A stretch of 64,000 nucleotides of DNA from Pardosa pseudoannulata. Its lineage: Eukaryota > Arthropoda > Arachnida > Araneae > Lycosidae. The position numbers and the translations under genes were made by a program. The DNA lies in NCBI GenBank assembly GCA_032207245.1, contig CM063509.1:10447085-10511084 (forward strand). Direction: 5' to 3'. Below the pieces are notes generated by a model, which made no database searches, was not told where the DNA came from, and worked only from the letters and a program-made list of their open reading frames with translations. Every line of letters starts with the position of its first letter. Position 1 is the first letter of the stretch. Below, in pieces: positions 22,439-35,384 of the stretch.

Positions 22439-22835
22439 GGCGTCTATAATGCATCTGTACCGTAAATTCATTGTGCAGTTATTTCATTACTTATTCTAGG
22501 CTTTAAATTCGTTCATTGTATCCTTTTTTATTCATTTTGATATTTTAAACCACATTGTATTATGACACATCTTTTCTCTGGGTCTCCCTCCGAATATAAT
22601 TCCTGACTACGGCCCTGGTAAAGTGCCCATTTTGTTTCATAGTTCAGATTTTATACATGAAAAAGTTGATGCAGCAAAAAAGTAAAATGATCTTTTTTAT
22701 ATTAAATTTTAAGAATTTTGATAATCACCTGTCCATAACAAAGTGAATTTATCTTGTTCCAGGCTTTTACTTTTGATGGAGACTGAAAGATTTACTTTAT
22801 TTTCTTTTTGTACTCCCAAATGTCTACGTTAAGGA

Positions 22836-23500
22836 AGAAGAGGTATGTTTCTAAGTGGTGCAGATAAACGAAAAAATCCAAAAGAGAAATCAAACGAGCT
22901 TGCTGAACAAATGAAGTTTTTTATATTGGTTAATGATTTCACTCGTAGAGTACTGTAACGTCATTGAGATGTCCATCTGTAAAAAGCACAGACGCTCAAC
23001 GTCAGGATATCCACATTTATCATTACACCACTAACACATAATAAACATGTAAAAAACAAATAAATCTACAAAATAGAACAAATTAACTCATCACTCCTTT
23101 AAACTCGTCTTCATTCTTTTTGAGCAATCATATTATTCCACACTCGCTTCACTTCGTTTCCTTTTAGTAGAAGTTCAGGGAGGAAAGGAAAAATGGATGT
23201 TACACTACCAACGGGATACTTCTCCAAGTACGTCTACGGATGAAATTATGGCAAACAGCCATCAATCTTCTGAAATCATCACGCCATTTTTTATATTCGC
23301 AAAGACAAATGTTTGATGAATACGAACGAAAGGCAAACGTGTCTGCATAAAAAAACAACATTACAATGACAGTGAAGCAGAAAATGTGCTTCAAGGAATT
23401 GAAAAACTCAAAATTGAAACCTATCTACCTATATTAGGAAATTTATGTAGAGAACTTTCCTGTCGTTTGGAATCAACCAGTATAGGCTCTCCACACTATG
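22836..23500 (+). pseudogene. Decayed hAT transposase, ZMYM1-like
   Basis: Three separated plus-strand pieces fit one ancestor. MFLSGADKRKNPKEKSNELA at about 22847-22906 matches the start of ZMYM1-like proteins (LSGAxKRKxxKEK). RQMFDEYERKANVSA at about 23298-23342 matches the R-K-x-K-x-x-x-D-E stretch. KIETYLPILGNLCRELSCRL at about 23407-23466 matches the helix pair before the C-terminal dimerisation region. They lie in order but are separated by deletions, frame changes and stops. The conserved middle, with the catalytic residues, is gone. Identification is from remembered family patterns. Confidence 0.45.
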
Positions 23501-23545
23501 GTCCACTGCAAGATATTACCACCGCCTGGAGGGGGTATGGCTAAT

Positions 23546-26454
23546 CGTGGTCGATGGTGGCAGACGATAAAATAGTCTTGGCTGACGATGGCTTCAGAGG
23601 TGGTTTTTCTTCAAAGATCAAAGGCAGCCAAATGTGCAATTAAAGAGAGCAGTAGACTCTATGGAAGAAACCAAGAGCTCGGCTCATTTAGTGGCCCAGC
23701 GTGTGGATGCAACCCGTGACCCATCGTTCAAGGTCACCATCAGGAAGTGGTGAACAATTGGCCACAACATCGAGGCTACATATTTTTTTCTATTTGGCTT
23801 CCTTGTTGAGTTCATTCAAGCAACATAATTAATGACAGGTGCAACATAAATTGATAAATCTGGATTCTAAATAGATAGAGGAGGGGGAGGTTTAGATTCC
23901 ATCTTATTCCATGTGAACTTTGCTGGGATTGTATAAACTGATTTAGTATTGAAAACAAAGACTATAAGGTTAAAGGTATTTAAAGTCAAAGCTAATGTAA
24001 ATAGGACAAATAGAAAGTACAGCAGACAGTTGTTTTGCAGTTTTGATTGTGCTACATTTACAATGCAAGAGAATTTAGTGCTTTGTAAAAGCAGGCTGAC
24101 GATCTGTCAGTAAACTTTGTTCACTAGAAGCTGTAAAACAGCTGTTTGAGTACTTTATCTTTCTCTTTGTACCTTTCTTAAACTGGTTTTGCCTTAAATA
24201 CTATACTTTAGCAGGTCTTATCTTCTCATATGAGATTAAAAACCAAAAATTTTGAACTGTGTGCACACAACATTTGTTACTTGTCTTCAAAAGATGCAAT
24301 ATTTTAATGTGATACTGCATTAAAAAATAGAGAAATTTAACAATAAAAAGGTACCAAATGTTTAATCAAATATATTAGAACACCATAATTTACATATTGG
24401 TATGAAAATTTGAAAAATAATATAATAGATTCATTCATATTTAAGATAAATCAATATCCAATTTAAAAAAATACAAAAACATTACGAAAGAAATTCAGTT
24501 ATGTTCCTTTAAACAAAGAACTAAAGTTACACATTTAAGATAAAGGGCCAAGAGGCACTGTCTATCACATTTGACAAAATATTTACAATAACCAAAAAAA
24601 TAAAACTTAAGTTTTCTTTAGCTAGATATTCACGAGTTATATACATAAAGCAAAAAAGAAACTCAAAATATATTTACAATAGTGATATATATATATTACG
24701 GGTATATCATCTAGTTGAAGCTAAAAAAAACTTACATTATTTTATGCTTTAACTGTATTAATATAAATGAGAATTCTGTAATTAAAAGTATATAAATTAG
24801 TATAATTTGTACCATGAAAATAGGTTTATTTTTATCAGAAAAATAATACATTGAGCACATCTTTATGTATAGTCTAATGAAGCTTGATCTCATTTTACTT
24901 GGTTAGAACTAATTAGTACTTAACTACTTAACCAATTTGTCTGCAAAAAGCTTTTATCCATACACCATTATATGCTATAACAGTTTGCATATTCATTACT
25001 GTTTTACCCGTATTTTGTGCCCAAATAGTTCGTAATGTTGCAAAGAGATGGTGCTAACAGCTCAGAGAAACAAGATTTGCTTTTTTTTTTTTTTTTTTTT
25101 AAAGTTTTGAAGCTTTATATGTAACACATTGTCATTATGTGATATTGCATTAAACAATTTAACAATAAAAAATGCCAAATGCTTAAACATTTAATATTGT
25201 TATGAAAATTTACAATTATATAAATTTATAATATGGTACCCACTCTAAACTAACTACATTAACATTTATCCTAAGCAATATCGAGAACTTTTAGTTCAGT
25301 TATAATTTCTTGTTGAATAAGTGAAATACTGCACAACCTTTCTTCAAGTTATATCATACAGAAATACCTCTAATAAGCAAAAAAATTTTAAGCAAGTTTA
25401 AATTTATACAAAAAAAAATTTAACCAGAGAATTAAAAAAAAAAAAAATGTGTTTACCACTGTCTTCTCACATGGCCATGGCCAGAAAATTAGCTTACAGA
25501 AACAAAAATTTTAAAATTTAACCAAATTATTCTACATACATAATATTACAATTGTGGGCAGTAGACATTCAACAAAGCATTAAGCTAAACTGCACACGAA
25601 AATACAATAAAAACACTTTTTAACCAAATATTTTTTAAATGTAGTTAAGTAACTATATTGTGGTTACAATTAATGATTCTAACTGATAATTAATAGTTCT
25701 AACTGATTACAGTGAGATCAAGCTTAAATAAAAGAGTGGCTGTTGTCCCACAAAGAATAATTCTAATTGTGTATATGAAATCTACTATGAGATAATGAAT
25801 CAATTTTATACATTATATCAATAAAGAGATTTTAAGATTTTTTTTTTCTTTTTGGAAAGACTAGACTGCAAAAAGATAAATGATGCTTCATAAACTAACA
25901 AGAAAATATCATACAACACAGTTTTCCATTATGCATTATAATCTAGGCCATAAAAAAATAATTTACTTCATTAAAATTAATTTTAAAGTGGAAATGTTTC
26001 AAATTTCTCATTTATTTTTGAGCTCATATAACTCCTTATTTAAATAATTTACACTGCACAGCTGAAATCTTTTATTTTTAAATATTTATTTGCTTTTAGG
26101 AAACATTTTTTCTTCTGTGTTATAAAAGGGCAACAGAATTTTTTTTTTTTAATTCCATCAAAAACTAATCACTGGTTGGTGAGTGTTAGAAATCAGTATG
26201 TATTCATAAAAAAGCCAAAATTTAATCCTAAAATCCATTTAATAGTTGTATCAAAAAGAAGTTGTTATATTTAAACATGTTTTTGAAGCCAAGACAGGTT
26301 AATTAACAATATCTACTGATGAAAGATTGTATTAAAATCAATATAATAAAAATTTTGTCTAAAAATGGGTGACAATAATATGCTTAGAGTGTTTTGGGCT
26401 ACAAAAAATATTTATTTTAATGTAGTGTTGTTAATACTTTGTATTATATTGCAG
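23546..26454. other. AT-rich intergenic stretch with a weak direct repeat
   Basis: Segments near 24306-24440 and 25138-25235 share blocks (GATATTGCATTAAA, TTTAACAATAAAAA, TATGAAAATTT) and may be an old duplication. A run of 21 T lies at 25080-25100. A piece at 23546-23780 is GC-richer but unrecognised. No gene was supported. Confidence 0.4.
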
Positions 26455-26614
26455 ATCTGAAATATATCCACTGATGCCATTTACACAGTCAGCTACAAAA
26501 GATAGTTTTGTTGACAGACACCAACTTGCAAAAATGAAACATGTAATTGAAGAGTTAATATCAAACAGTGATTATAAGTTTTATTTTCAAATCATTGTTT
26601 CACTTATCATTTGA
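26455..26614 (+). other. Candidate exon, unassigned
   Basis: A good acceptor (TTTGTATTATATTGCAG, ending 26454) is followed by a 52-codon open stretch ending in TGA at 26612. The peptide has ordinary protein composition: SEIYPLMPFTQSATKDSFVD, then RHQLAKMKHVIEELISNSDY. In this very AT-rich region that is more protein-like than chance frames nearby. I do not recognise it. The true 3' boundary could be a donor before the TGA (A/GTGATT near 26564). Confidence 0.25.
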
Positions 26615-27340
26615 TAAAATGCATAATAATTATCACTGAAATAATAAATTTAAAAAAATTAGAGACATCAGTTTACAGTATTTACAAGGAAAACTTTTTT
26701 TCTATTTGAAGAAAATGCGTTATTTTGTCAAAATTTTCCTGTTTTAAATTTGGTACAGATGTATTACATGCCCCCATCGGTGCACTTTTCAAATTTGGTG
26801 CCTTTTTACTAATTTAGCAAGATTTTTGTATGCTTTAGTATTTTTTTTTTATTGTTAAATTTGTGATATTTTAATTTTTGGAAACTTTTCCTTGTTTTTG
26901 TAAAACAATGATAAATAAATATTTCCATTCCCCAGTTTATATTTTCCATCAAAACAGAATGTTTAATGAATTAAGTACAAATAAATTAAAAATCAACTAG
27001 ATATTCCATAGGTAAGACTAATTATAAAATTTTTTTCCAACTTCGAAAATTTACAATACATTTAATTGTAGATATTTCTGATTTATGGATCAAAGGGATG
27101 TTTTCAAAAAGAGGGCTTCCTCATCGATTGTGTGAAGCACAAAGAATTTTTAGATACTGTCTATTTCCATTTTATGGTATTTTTAGGTTCCATTAATTGT
27201 ATGAAGCATGGTTATGCATAAATTTAAAATAACATTTTATCAGCCCTAATGCTTATTCTATTTCACTATATTAAAATGGAATAAAAATGTGTACCACCAT
27301 TTTGTTTATAAAGTTGTATAAAAATGTTCCGTATACACAG

Positions 27341-27394
27341 TATTTGCTGTTGGCATTGAAAAGAATGCGAATGGAGAAACTGTCACTAACAGAG
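27341..27394 (+). other. Candidate 54 bp exon, unassigned
   Basis: An acceptor (GTATACACAG, ending 27340) and a donor (GAG/GTACAT at 27395) bracket exactly 18 codons reading YLLLALKRMRMEKLSLTE, a plausible amphipathic helix. Proximity to the candidate at 26455 suggests one unrecognised plus-strand gene or an old pseudogene. Phase with the other candidates is not established. Confidence 0.2.
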
Positions 27395-28248
27395 GTACAT
27401 AATACATCTAGTCCTTAATTTCTTCTATTTTTATTTTTTTATTTTTAACATATTAAAAATGATATATTCTAACATTTGAGGAGGTATTTTTCAGTTAGGG
27501 TTTTTTTCACATATAAAGGCTAAAAAAGAAAATCTTAAAAATAAAGATATAGTACTTCAAATTGCAGAAAGAACACTTTTTTTTAAATTAAGAAATGTAC
27601 ATGAAAATAAATACATAATTTTTAACTACCTGAATTTTTTTAATAACTATTTTATTGACATGATATTGGATATATAAGTATGCCATTTACTTTTTGAAAA
27701 AAGACAATTAACTACAAAAGTAAAAAAAAAGTATAATCCTTCAATAGCAGCCATACTTAAATAATATTCATAGCTTCATGAAATACATAAATGAAATATG
27801 ATTGGGAGAGAATTATTTATTACAAAAACCAAGTATTTAATTATAAAAAAAAAACCACAATGAAAATTATATATATCGGAAATAGGCAGAGATTAAAAAT
27901 TTACTTATCAAAACTATCTAATTTGAAACGTTCAAATTCTAATGAACAGTAAGGTCATGTAAAAATACCCGTTACACTAACTCTTATTCATAATAAAATT
28001 ATAAACTTTTATTTTTTTTATCAGGAAGCTTCTTAAAGGTGAAATACTATTCACTTTTGAGAGAATTATGAGGCATATTTGCCTAATTCAAATTTGAGCT
28101 CTGTTTTCATGATTTGATTTCTAAGTATTATTTTATGGAATCAGATATTTCAATTTGATAAACTTCTGGTAACTCTAAATATTTTAAAATGTTGTATTAT
28201 TCTTGTACACTTTATTTGTGTTCAATTATTGTTCATCTAAATTTTATC

Positions 28249-28449
28249 ATGTCTTGTTTTAAATGTGCTATTGTGCTCCTTATATTCTGTGTATTTTTTG
28301 TTAGTATTTTTACAATTTTGATTTTGATTCAAAAATATGAATTAGACTTACTAATGCCACAAGTAGAAAAAATATTGGATCATGTGGGAAGAAATTATTT
28401 AAAATGTGCCAGACTTGCACCAAGAGAAATACAAAATCATCATGGGTGA
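28249..28449 (+). CDS. Candidate small membrane protein or last exon
   Basis: From the ATG at 28249 the frame runs 66 codons to TGA at 28447. It encodes a strong transmembrane segment (AIVLLIFCVFFVSIFTILIL) and then a basic, helical tail (MPQVEKILDHVGRNYLKCAR, then LAPRE). An in-frame ATG at 28189 adds 20 residues of hydrophobic, AT-driven sequence and looks less likely. The tail has balanced composition unlike chance AT-rich frames. I do not recognise it. It may be a free short protein, the last exon of a gene with 26455 and 27341, or noise. Confidence 0.25.
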   Translation: MSCFKCAIVLLIFCVFFVSIFTILILIQKYELDLLMPQVEKILDHVGRNYLKCARLAPREIQNHHG

Positions 28450-29124
28450 CCTCTAAATTAAGAATACTGTCTAACTATGGGACAAACAACTCATTCGTAA
28501 CATCCTGTTCAGAATCTATTAAAATTGACTTACATGATAACAATCAACAAACAAATAATAACAATAAATAACTATGGTCAAAATAATATGTAGTCTTATT
28601 TACAATTTTTCTTTATTTGCCATTTTGGCACTGCTTTCCAATATTTATTGTTCTTCTCCCAGGACAGGGTACTTACAGCATTTACCTTCTAAGAATAGCT
28701 GTATGCAAAGTACATGGACTGAAGTACGGATAGTTGGCAGTTGCTTTAAATACAGCAGAGAAGTGCATTAGATTTATCCAAAGGGATGGTTTGTACAATA
28801 ATATTTCATATTTCTTAGCCTTAATACACAGTATAACATACAGCAGTGGTTCTCAACATTTCATATTTACATATTACAATTTTCATTACCACTTTCAAAT
28901 ATTTCATTCTTATACCGTCTACAGTAGATTTTACAAAAGTGGGAATATGATCAACTCTTATAAGATATTTAAATTTTCATTTTAAAATAAAATTAATTTA
29001 AAAGCATCAGAAAGTCAGAACAATAAATAAAAAGGCTTGTATAAAGATAACAAACATTCAAAGTGGTATTTGATTTGTGTTTCATAAATTAGAATTTTAA
29101 TACTGGATATTGTTTGTTTTAATC
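28450..29124. other. Intergenic, nothing recognised
   Basis: This is AT-rich sequence. Two frames of 65-83 codons (28574-28771 and 28734-28985) have no supporting motif. Confidence 0.4.
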
Positions 29125-29208
29125 TTAACACATTGTGGACTGGTCACGAGTTAACTCGTGTTTTTATGGCCAAACATTGCTGACCGGCCACAAGTAAACT
29201 CGTGATGC

Positions 29209-29263
<55 letters not shown>

Positions 29264-29511
29264 ATTGCGGAAAAAAAAAAAACGATATAAGAAAATAAAT
29301 AAAAGATATATTTGTAAAAGCTGTTGTGTACCATTACACATAGGTGATTGTTATACTGCTTATCATACAAAAAAGAAATATTAAAAGTTGAATGATAAAT
29401 AAAACTTATTAAAGTTTATTTTTATTGTTTTACTTCCACATCCAATTACAGAATAATAGCCAGTGACATGAGATAAATTTTCAGTAAAATTGCCGGTCAA
29501 CAATGTGTTAA
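29125..29511. mobile_element. piggyBac-type MITE
   Basis: It is bounded by TTAA on both sides. The left end TTAACACATTGTGGACTGG is matched by the reverse complement of the right end, TTAACACATTGTTGACCGG. TTAA duplication and precise TTAA ends are the hallmark of piggyBac insertion. The inside has no transposase but contains a run of 52 T (29210-29261) and short repeats of the motif ACTCGTG. Confidence 0.75.
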
Positions 29512-31879
29512 GATCAATAAGAAACTCATACTTTTTAAGGTACAAAAATGAAGATTTAGATGTTGATTGAAATGACTTTAATGATTATTTTAAAACCTAC
29601 ATAAAGATGAGTGCATATCATAAAAGTTCAAGATGTGCTAATAGGGTGCAATAGGACATCTTTCAGGGACAACCACTGACTATACACAATCAGTTGAGAA
29701 CCACTGACAAAAATTTTAAATTATTACAGTAAAGCACCATTTATATATGATTAAGAGATAAATGAAAAGATATATAATCAAAATTTGACCAAAAAGCTTG
29801 AATTATTGCAAATTTTATGCCACAAGTTATGATTTTTAAGTTTTCAAAAGGTACTACTACTTAGGAGTAAATTCCCAATGGCGGTGGGCATAAATTGATG
29901 TGGAGTCAGTCTGATTTAAATACAAACATTGATAATCTAGAATCAGCAAAAAATATGCACCACTGGATTACCAATTTTCCTGATTGTAAATACTTTGGGG
30001 GAAAAAAATTAAACTGATGCTCAATTGTGTGGTATCTAATGAAATATTTCTTTAAAAAATAATATTCTCTTACAAAACCACAAACAAATTATTAAAACTA
30101 TATGTAAAACAACTTGATATCGTTCAAATTAACAGCTATAAAACAGCAATATAGATCGTTCATTTTTTATCAAATAAAAAAAAAATAATGCAAATTAAGA
30201 TAGATTTAAGGTTTAATGGAAAATAAAATTGCTTTTCTACAAAACAGTCATTTTATTCCATGAAATATGCCAATCTGTTTTGTTTGCTTCAAAACTTGCT
30301 TTTTTATGTCACATATCATGTATGATCCAATGTCGATATTCATGCAAATACTTTTTGCTGATGTTCCACTGCCAAGTTTTTAAAAAATACTAATTTTGTT
30401 TTTGATGGAGAGTTTTGTGAGAATACTTGAATCTCTTATTACTGTTACAACAAACATAATTAAAGAAAATGAAAGCAATTCAAAATTAAATACACCACAC
30501 TTGTATGAAAATTCAAACTTAGAAACAGAAGAACAAATTTCATGTTTTTTTTAAACACAGCAAAGACTTTCCAAATTTCTGATCCATTGCAAAGCTTTCT
30601 AACCTTTTTTCTTTTCTAAGGATGTCCATATTTGAATATTGTGCTTGAATTAATTGCCTGTAGTGATTTTTGGCCGACGTGGGTAATTTCCTGCTCCCCC
30701 CCCACACACAACTGATCTTATCAGTTCAATTTCAAAATGTAAAAGCACACTATTCTAACTAAAATATAAAACACAGCGGAAAAAACTCTCATTACTGCCA
30801 GATTATAGGTTTCTGGATTTTCGATGCTTCACTGTATTTTATGTGAATGACAAGCCTTAAAGAACTCTTTGTTGTTATAATACCTCTATTGTAATAACCT
30901 TCTTGGTAGCCATGCTTTTCGATGGTGAGCTACAGTATCAATATCCTTCATCATTGGTCACAAATAAATATTCAGTACTTAATAGAAAATAATAATTTGA
31001 TAATAGAGTAACTGGATGAAATATACAATGCAAATAAATAAATAAAATTTGCAAACAATAGTAAACACATATATATATACTATAATATAAAGAATATCTA
31101 CATAAACAATAGTAAATAAATATTCAAAGACTTGTAACAAGGAATTACAAAATTAACTGACCTGGTTATAATTTCATGAACTATCCAAGATATTCAAGAT
31201 TAGATTGCATAAAATATATATGCAATTAAAAAAGAACTTATGTATTTGCAATATACTATTATGCTTATTATTGGGAATTTAAAATTAATAAAATTATTTA
31301 AACAATATTATATTACTTTTGAGATATTTTTTATTTTACCAAATCAAAATAACATTCATACATAACTTCCAATTAAAAGAAGTATATATACTTTTTCTAA
31401 TTTTTTATTTAAAATTACTTCTATCTCTATATACAATGTGTGATGCTGCAACAGCAAATGTGTATGTGCACTTATATATGTGTATATATATATATATATA
31501 TGTTTGACATGTTGTCAATATCTACAAACAGAATAGCTGTAGTTACTATTAAAAACGCATTTATAGATTTGAAAAACATTTAGACAAATTGAAAAATATG
31601 AAAAATTATTTTACATATCTTTTGGTTTTGATTTCTTACATTTCCGCTCTCATGAAATCCAAGTTATTTCTAAAAACGTTAATATGCTGTAAATTTTCGC
31701 GAGGTTGTCAGACAGTCATTAAAAAAAATCTGGTCAAGAGAGGCATTATTAACAAATATGAACATATATATTATAGAGATTGATAAAATTATCCTAAAGG
31801 TTAGGGTAGAAATAAATATTGAAGACTAGAAATTTTTAAAATACCAGCAAAGCACAATCCAGAAATGGAAAGTGCTTGC
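29512..31879. other. AT-rich intergenic stretch, nothing recognised
   Basis: It includes small TA runs (31070-31080 and 31483-31502) and a C-rich run near 30700. No frame with protein-like composition, tRNA box or transposon terminus was identified. Confidence 0.45.
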
Positions 31880-32108
31880 TAACAAAATGTAAACATTGAA
31901 ATATCATGAACTGTGACGTCACAACCAATTATGGACCACTTTGAAATCACATGTTTTCTCTTAACTTTAAAATTAATTTTAAAAATGATGGACCCATTTT
32001 TTTTAAAAACATTTTTGGAATTAGTCTGGAATTGCCAGAAAAATATTAAGTTGTTCCATTATCCCACATGTGCAAATTCACCATTTAGTAAATTTTCCTT
32101 ATTTTCCA
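31880..32108 (-). repeat. Fragment of the THAP transposon family
   Basis: This is an inverted match to about 16515-16735, the left end of the THAP element in the LINE. Shared blocks, read on the minus strand, include GAATTTGCACATGTGGG, TTTTTCTGG, ATTCCAAAAATGTT, TGGGTCCATCATTT and AATTAATTTTAAAGTTAAG. It ends at the same outer sequence, which supports the placement of that element's terminus. No coding sequence is included. Confidence 0.75.
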
Positions 32109-33816
32109 TAGTGACTACAGAAAATCCATAGCACATGGAGGGTAGGGTATTAGTGTCTAAGTCACTTATCTTTTTAATACTAAAGATCTAATTGGTAGGC
32201 CACTTGACAAGAAAATCAGTTATATGGATTACCGTAAATTTTATGAAGTTATTTACTATAACCTTGCAAACTAAGATAAGCAGTAGGTCACATAATCAGA
32301 TTTGTGACCATGTAATGGATTGAGCCCATGAATTATAGCGAGGAAATAAAAGGGGCTGGTATTACAATCAGTTGCAATGTTGGTCAATATTGCAACACAG
32401 TATATTGAAAACAACAGTGGTAGTTAAATTTTAAAACTATATCATAAAAATGAGGAAAATCACACCTTTATTAGATATCTTGAATATTAATCATACCATT
32501 TATAAGAATGCATAATATATATGTGTAATTATTATTACATGTGCTACTGCTCTGAAATTATTAAGTACAAATTTACAAATCGAACTAAGTGCGCTGAATG
32601 TTTTCTTCCCCAGTGCTTTGACATAACAAAAATAGTTTAAAGTTTTCAACGAGTTTAGAATGTGGAGAAGCATGTTAGTTTTTACATTCATTATAATATA
32701 AATAATCTGGTGGTTAAATTGCCACCAGAAAATTGGTTTACACTAATTCACTTTGCATGCTTTGAGGGAAAAGCTCATCTTTAACTCTTTAAGGCAGGGT
32801 GGTATCAAAAGTGCCCCAACTTTTTTATGCATAAATGTGCATGGTGGAATACTTTTTTGAAACACTTTGAAGTATAGCAAATATTATGAGCACACAGATT
32901 TATTTTTAGTCCCACTCGTATAAAGTAGTTGGTAATATTAGCAACAAGTGTTATAAATGTGTTTTTGTTTGTTAGCAACTTTTGTTATATCAAAACAAGC
33001 TATAAAAAAGAAGAATGTTGCAAAACATACTAGAACTTTTATGCAATATGGCAGGGTTCATACAAGTTTTTAAAAGTGAAAAATTAAGGCTTTTTTAAGA
33101 AGTCGAAAGACTCCTTTAAAAATTGCCTTAAAATTTTCTGATAATGAGACTTACTGCTGACACAACTGACAGAAACTTAGGCTATAATTTTCATTACACC
33201 CCTTATTTACAAAATTTTAAAGAAACTTGCTTCATTTTTGAAATTTTTATAAATTTGTCTCTCCTTGCAGGGGAATTTCTAAATAGTGAATTCAGTTGAA
33301 CTAACACTAAAGTAATATACCAATCAGTAGGTAATTTTTTGAAAGAATTAATTTGAAATATGGAAACCCCAAATACTAATGTATGAACATTTGTAGCTCT
33401 GAATTACGAATGTCTGCACATTGCAAACTTCTTTTCTAACTCACTTTGTAAAGCTTCATAAGGCTCCAATCAAGAGATGGAACAATCCATTGATACATGA
33501 ATCCTGTTAGATATATTTAATAATTTGACCTTTTTCATAAAATTCCCTCAAAATATCTTTTGCAGTAGAATGTCCTAAAAAAAGCAAAAAATCTTGAAAC
33601 TTCATTAAGTGACAGGTCCTAAAATATAATTTCTTGCTCATGCTACTTACTCAACTATAATTTTTAGAGATTTATTTCAAATTAGACTATTGTTAAAATT
33701 TAATTTATTTGTTAAAAAATTATGGACCTAACATGAAAATTAAGGGTTTGAAGGGGCTCTCTTTAAAATCACTTAATAATATGGAGTCTTTATGGTTTTT
33801 TACACTTTCTAAAATT
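32109..33816. other. Intergenic stretch with possible transposon ends
   Basis: CAGGGTTCATACAAGTTTTT at 33053 resembles the end of non-autonomous hAT elements, and TTAACTCTTTAAGGCAGGG at 32781 resembles a piggyBac end. No partner terminus was found for either. No gene was supported. Confidence 0.35.
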
Positions 33817-33824
33817 CTATTACA

Positions 33825-34434
33825 ATGTGACGTCACTACACTCCATTGGCTTCACAAAGAGGTTTTGTTAAAGCCCAGGCAGGGCATTGATAGTACACTA
33901 CAAAGGGATTTTGCTTCGACCAAGTCTTGAGATGTCCGAGGTGAATTGGAAGGTCGTACGGGACAACAAAATGTCAGACTGTGAGGTGACACTGAAGGAA
34001 CCAATCACAGGCTACCAGGATGGCGACGTAGAAAGAAAAAGCCAGTGGGAAGAGGTGAAAGGTGACGTCAGGTGGCATGAGTTTTTTGCCAGATAGTCCC
34101 CAGAACGGAAAAACGAAGAGAGATTCAACTTGTGGTAGTTGGTTTTTTTTGGAGAGCTTTTCTCCAGCTTTGTGTGGGACTCAAGGATACCCAGTTGTAC
34201 CCCTGTACAACAGTATCTGTTGGCACCTGTCCACAGATTGTTTTTTTTAGGTTCGCCTTGAACCTGGGACTTTTAGGTCGGCACCAGACCACCTGAGCCC
34301 TGCGATTTCCATTTGGAAAATTTGTACCATACTCCAATTTAATCAAGAATAAACGTTATTTTTTCTAAGCTGTACGTTGTGTCATAACTACTTCAACACC
34401 CACACGCTACCTGAGGATCCCGTGACGTTACAAC
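33825..34434. mobile_element. Possible solo LTR or TIR element flanked by CTATTACA
   Basis: A 610 bp GC-richer block is flanked by the direct repeat CTATTACA (33817-33824 and 34435-34442). Its ends are short inverted repeats (ATGTGACGTCAC, and GTGACGTTACAAC at the right). TG...CA-type ends and an internal AATAAA at 34349 would suit an LTR, while an 8 bp duplication would suit a DNA transposon. A minus-strand tRNA-like stretch at about 34248-34302 (GGCTCAGGTGGTCTGG and GGTTCAAGG) is also present. The class is unresolved. Confidence 0.45.
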
Positions 34435-34442
34435 CTATTACA

Positions 34443-35261
34443 GGAAGGGAGCAATAATTAGAAGCCTAAAATTTGCATCTAAAAAAAAGGGAAAAGAAAA
34501 AAAAGGAGGAAAGAAAGAAAGGGACATATAATCAAATCTGAGCACATAAATGAAAGACTTTATCAATATAACAATTATGAATGCATCAAGATTGTGATAA
34601 AATATCATACAGATTCCAATGTCATTTAAAATGTATAATTGGTGCTTTACTGTATAAATGTAGCATAACTAAAATTAACCCAGTTTTATTACAAATTATA
34701 AAACAAACACTAAATATTGTCAACAAAGCATTACTTTTTAAGCAACAAAGTTAAAACTTTAACAAAACTGTAAGTAAAAATAAATATAATTATCAAAATA
34801 TTTGGTGATATGAATGGAAACTTACAGACATTCACTTAAATGTCAGTATAAGTGAACATGGGCAAACATATATACACAAAGCGAGGGAAAATAAATTTCC
34901 ATCTCTAATACTTGTACTTATAAATATATATAAACCTTCTCCCTAACATAAAAAAAGGTCAATGAAATATCCTAATTTGTTTATTATTTTGTACCATAGA
35001 CAAATTCACAGAAATCAGTTTAAAAACGATTCTGTAGAAGGTAAGAAAGTTTATTTATTTATTTTTTTTTTAAAGAAACATTTTTGATATAATTCATTTT
35101 CTATTTTAAAAATTTTGACTGATTTATATACACAATTCTAGCATATTATATTAAATAATGCAATAAATAAAAAAAAATAAAAACAAAATCTAAGAATAAA
35201 TATGGATACAAACAATGTTATTGTTGCATAATAATGAATTTTATTTTAGTGATATTGCACA
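34443..35261 (-). other. Downstream flank and 3' UTR of TRPC4AP
   Basis: This is AT-rich sequence following the stop codon at 35262. Several AATAAA-like signals occur on the minus strand within 100 bp of the stop (for example around 35239-35246), so the polyadenylation site cannot be chosen. No other gene was seen. Confidence 0.4.
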
Positions 35262-35384
35262 TCAGGAAGCTCTCGATGAAACAGCAGGCATGGTGTAATA
35301 TGCAATGGCGTTTGGATTTTGAAAGGCATCACTTGTCAGCAATGTTACTGTATCTTTCCATTCCTGAAAGGGTATTCTGGAGCT
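35262..35384 (-). CDS. TRPC4AP: TRPC4AP last exon
   Basis: Residues 352-391 of the visible protein plus the TGA stop (35264-35262). The acceptor is CTTTTCAG/AGCTCC. It contains PFQEWKDTVTLLTSDAF, matching the family's conserved tail motif W-K-x-T-V-x-x-L-L. The final residues (YYTMPAVSSRAS) diverge from vertebrates, which end in acidic residues. Confidence 0.88.
   Translation of the reverse strand, partial: SSRIPFQEWKDTVTLLTSDAFQNPNAIAYYTMPAVSSRAS

Noticed and set aside
33053..33700. hAT element starting CAGGGTTCATACAAG
   Set aside because: No opposite terminus or target duplication was found.
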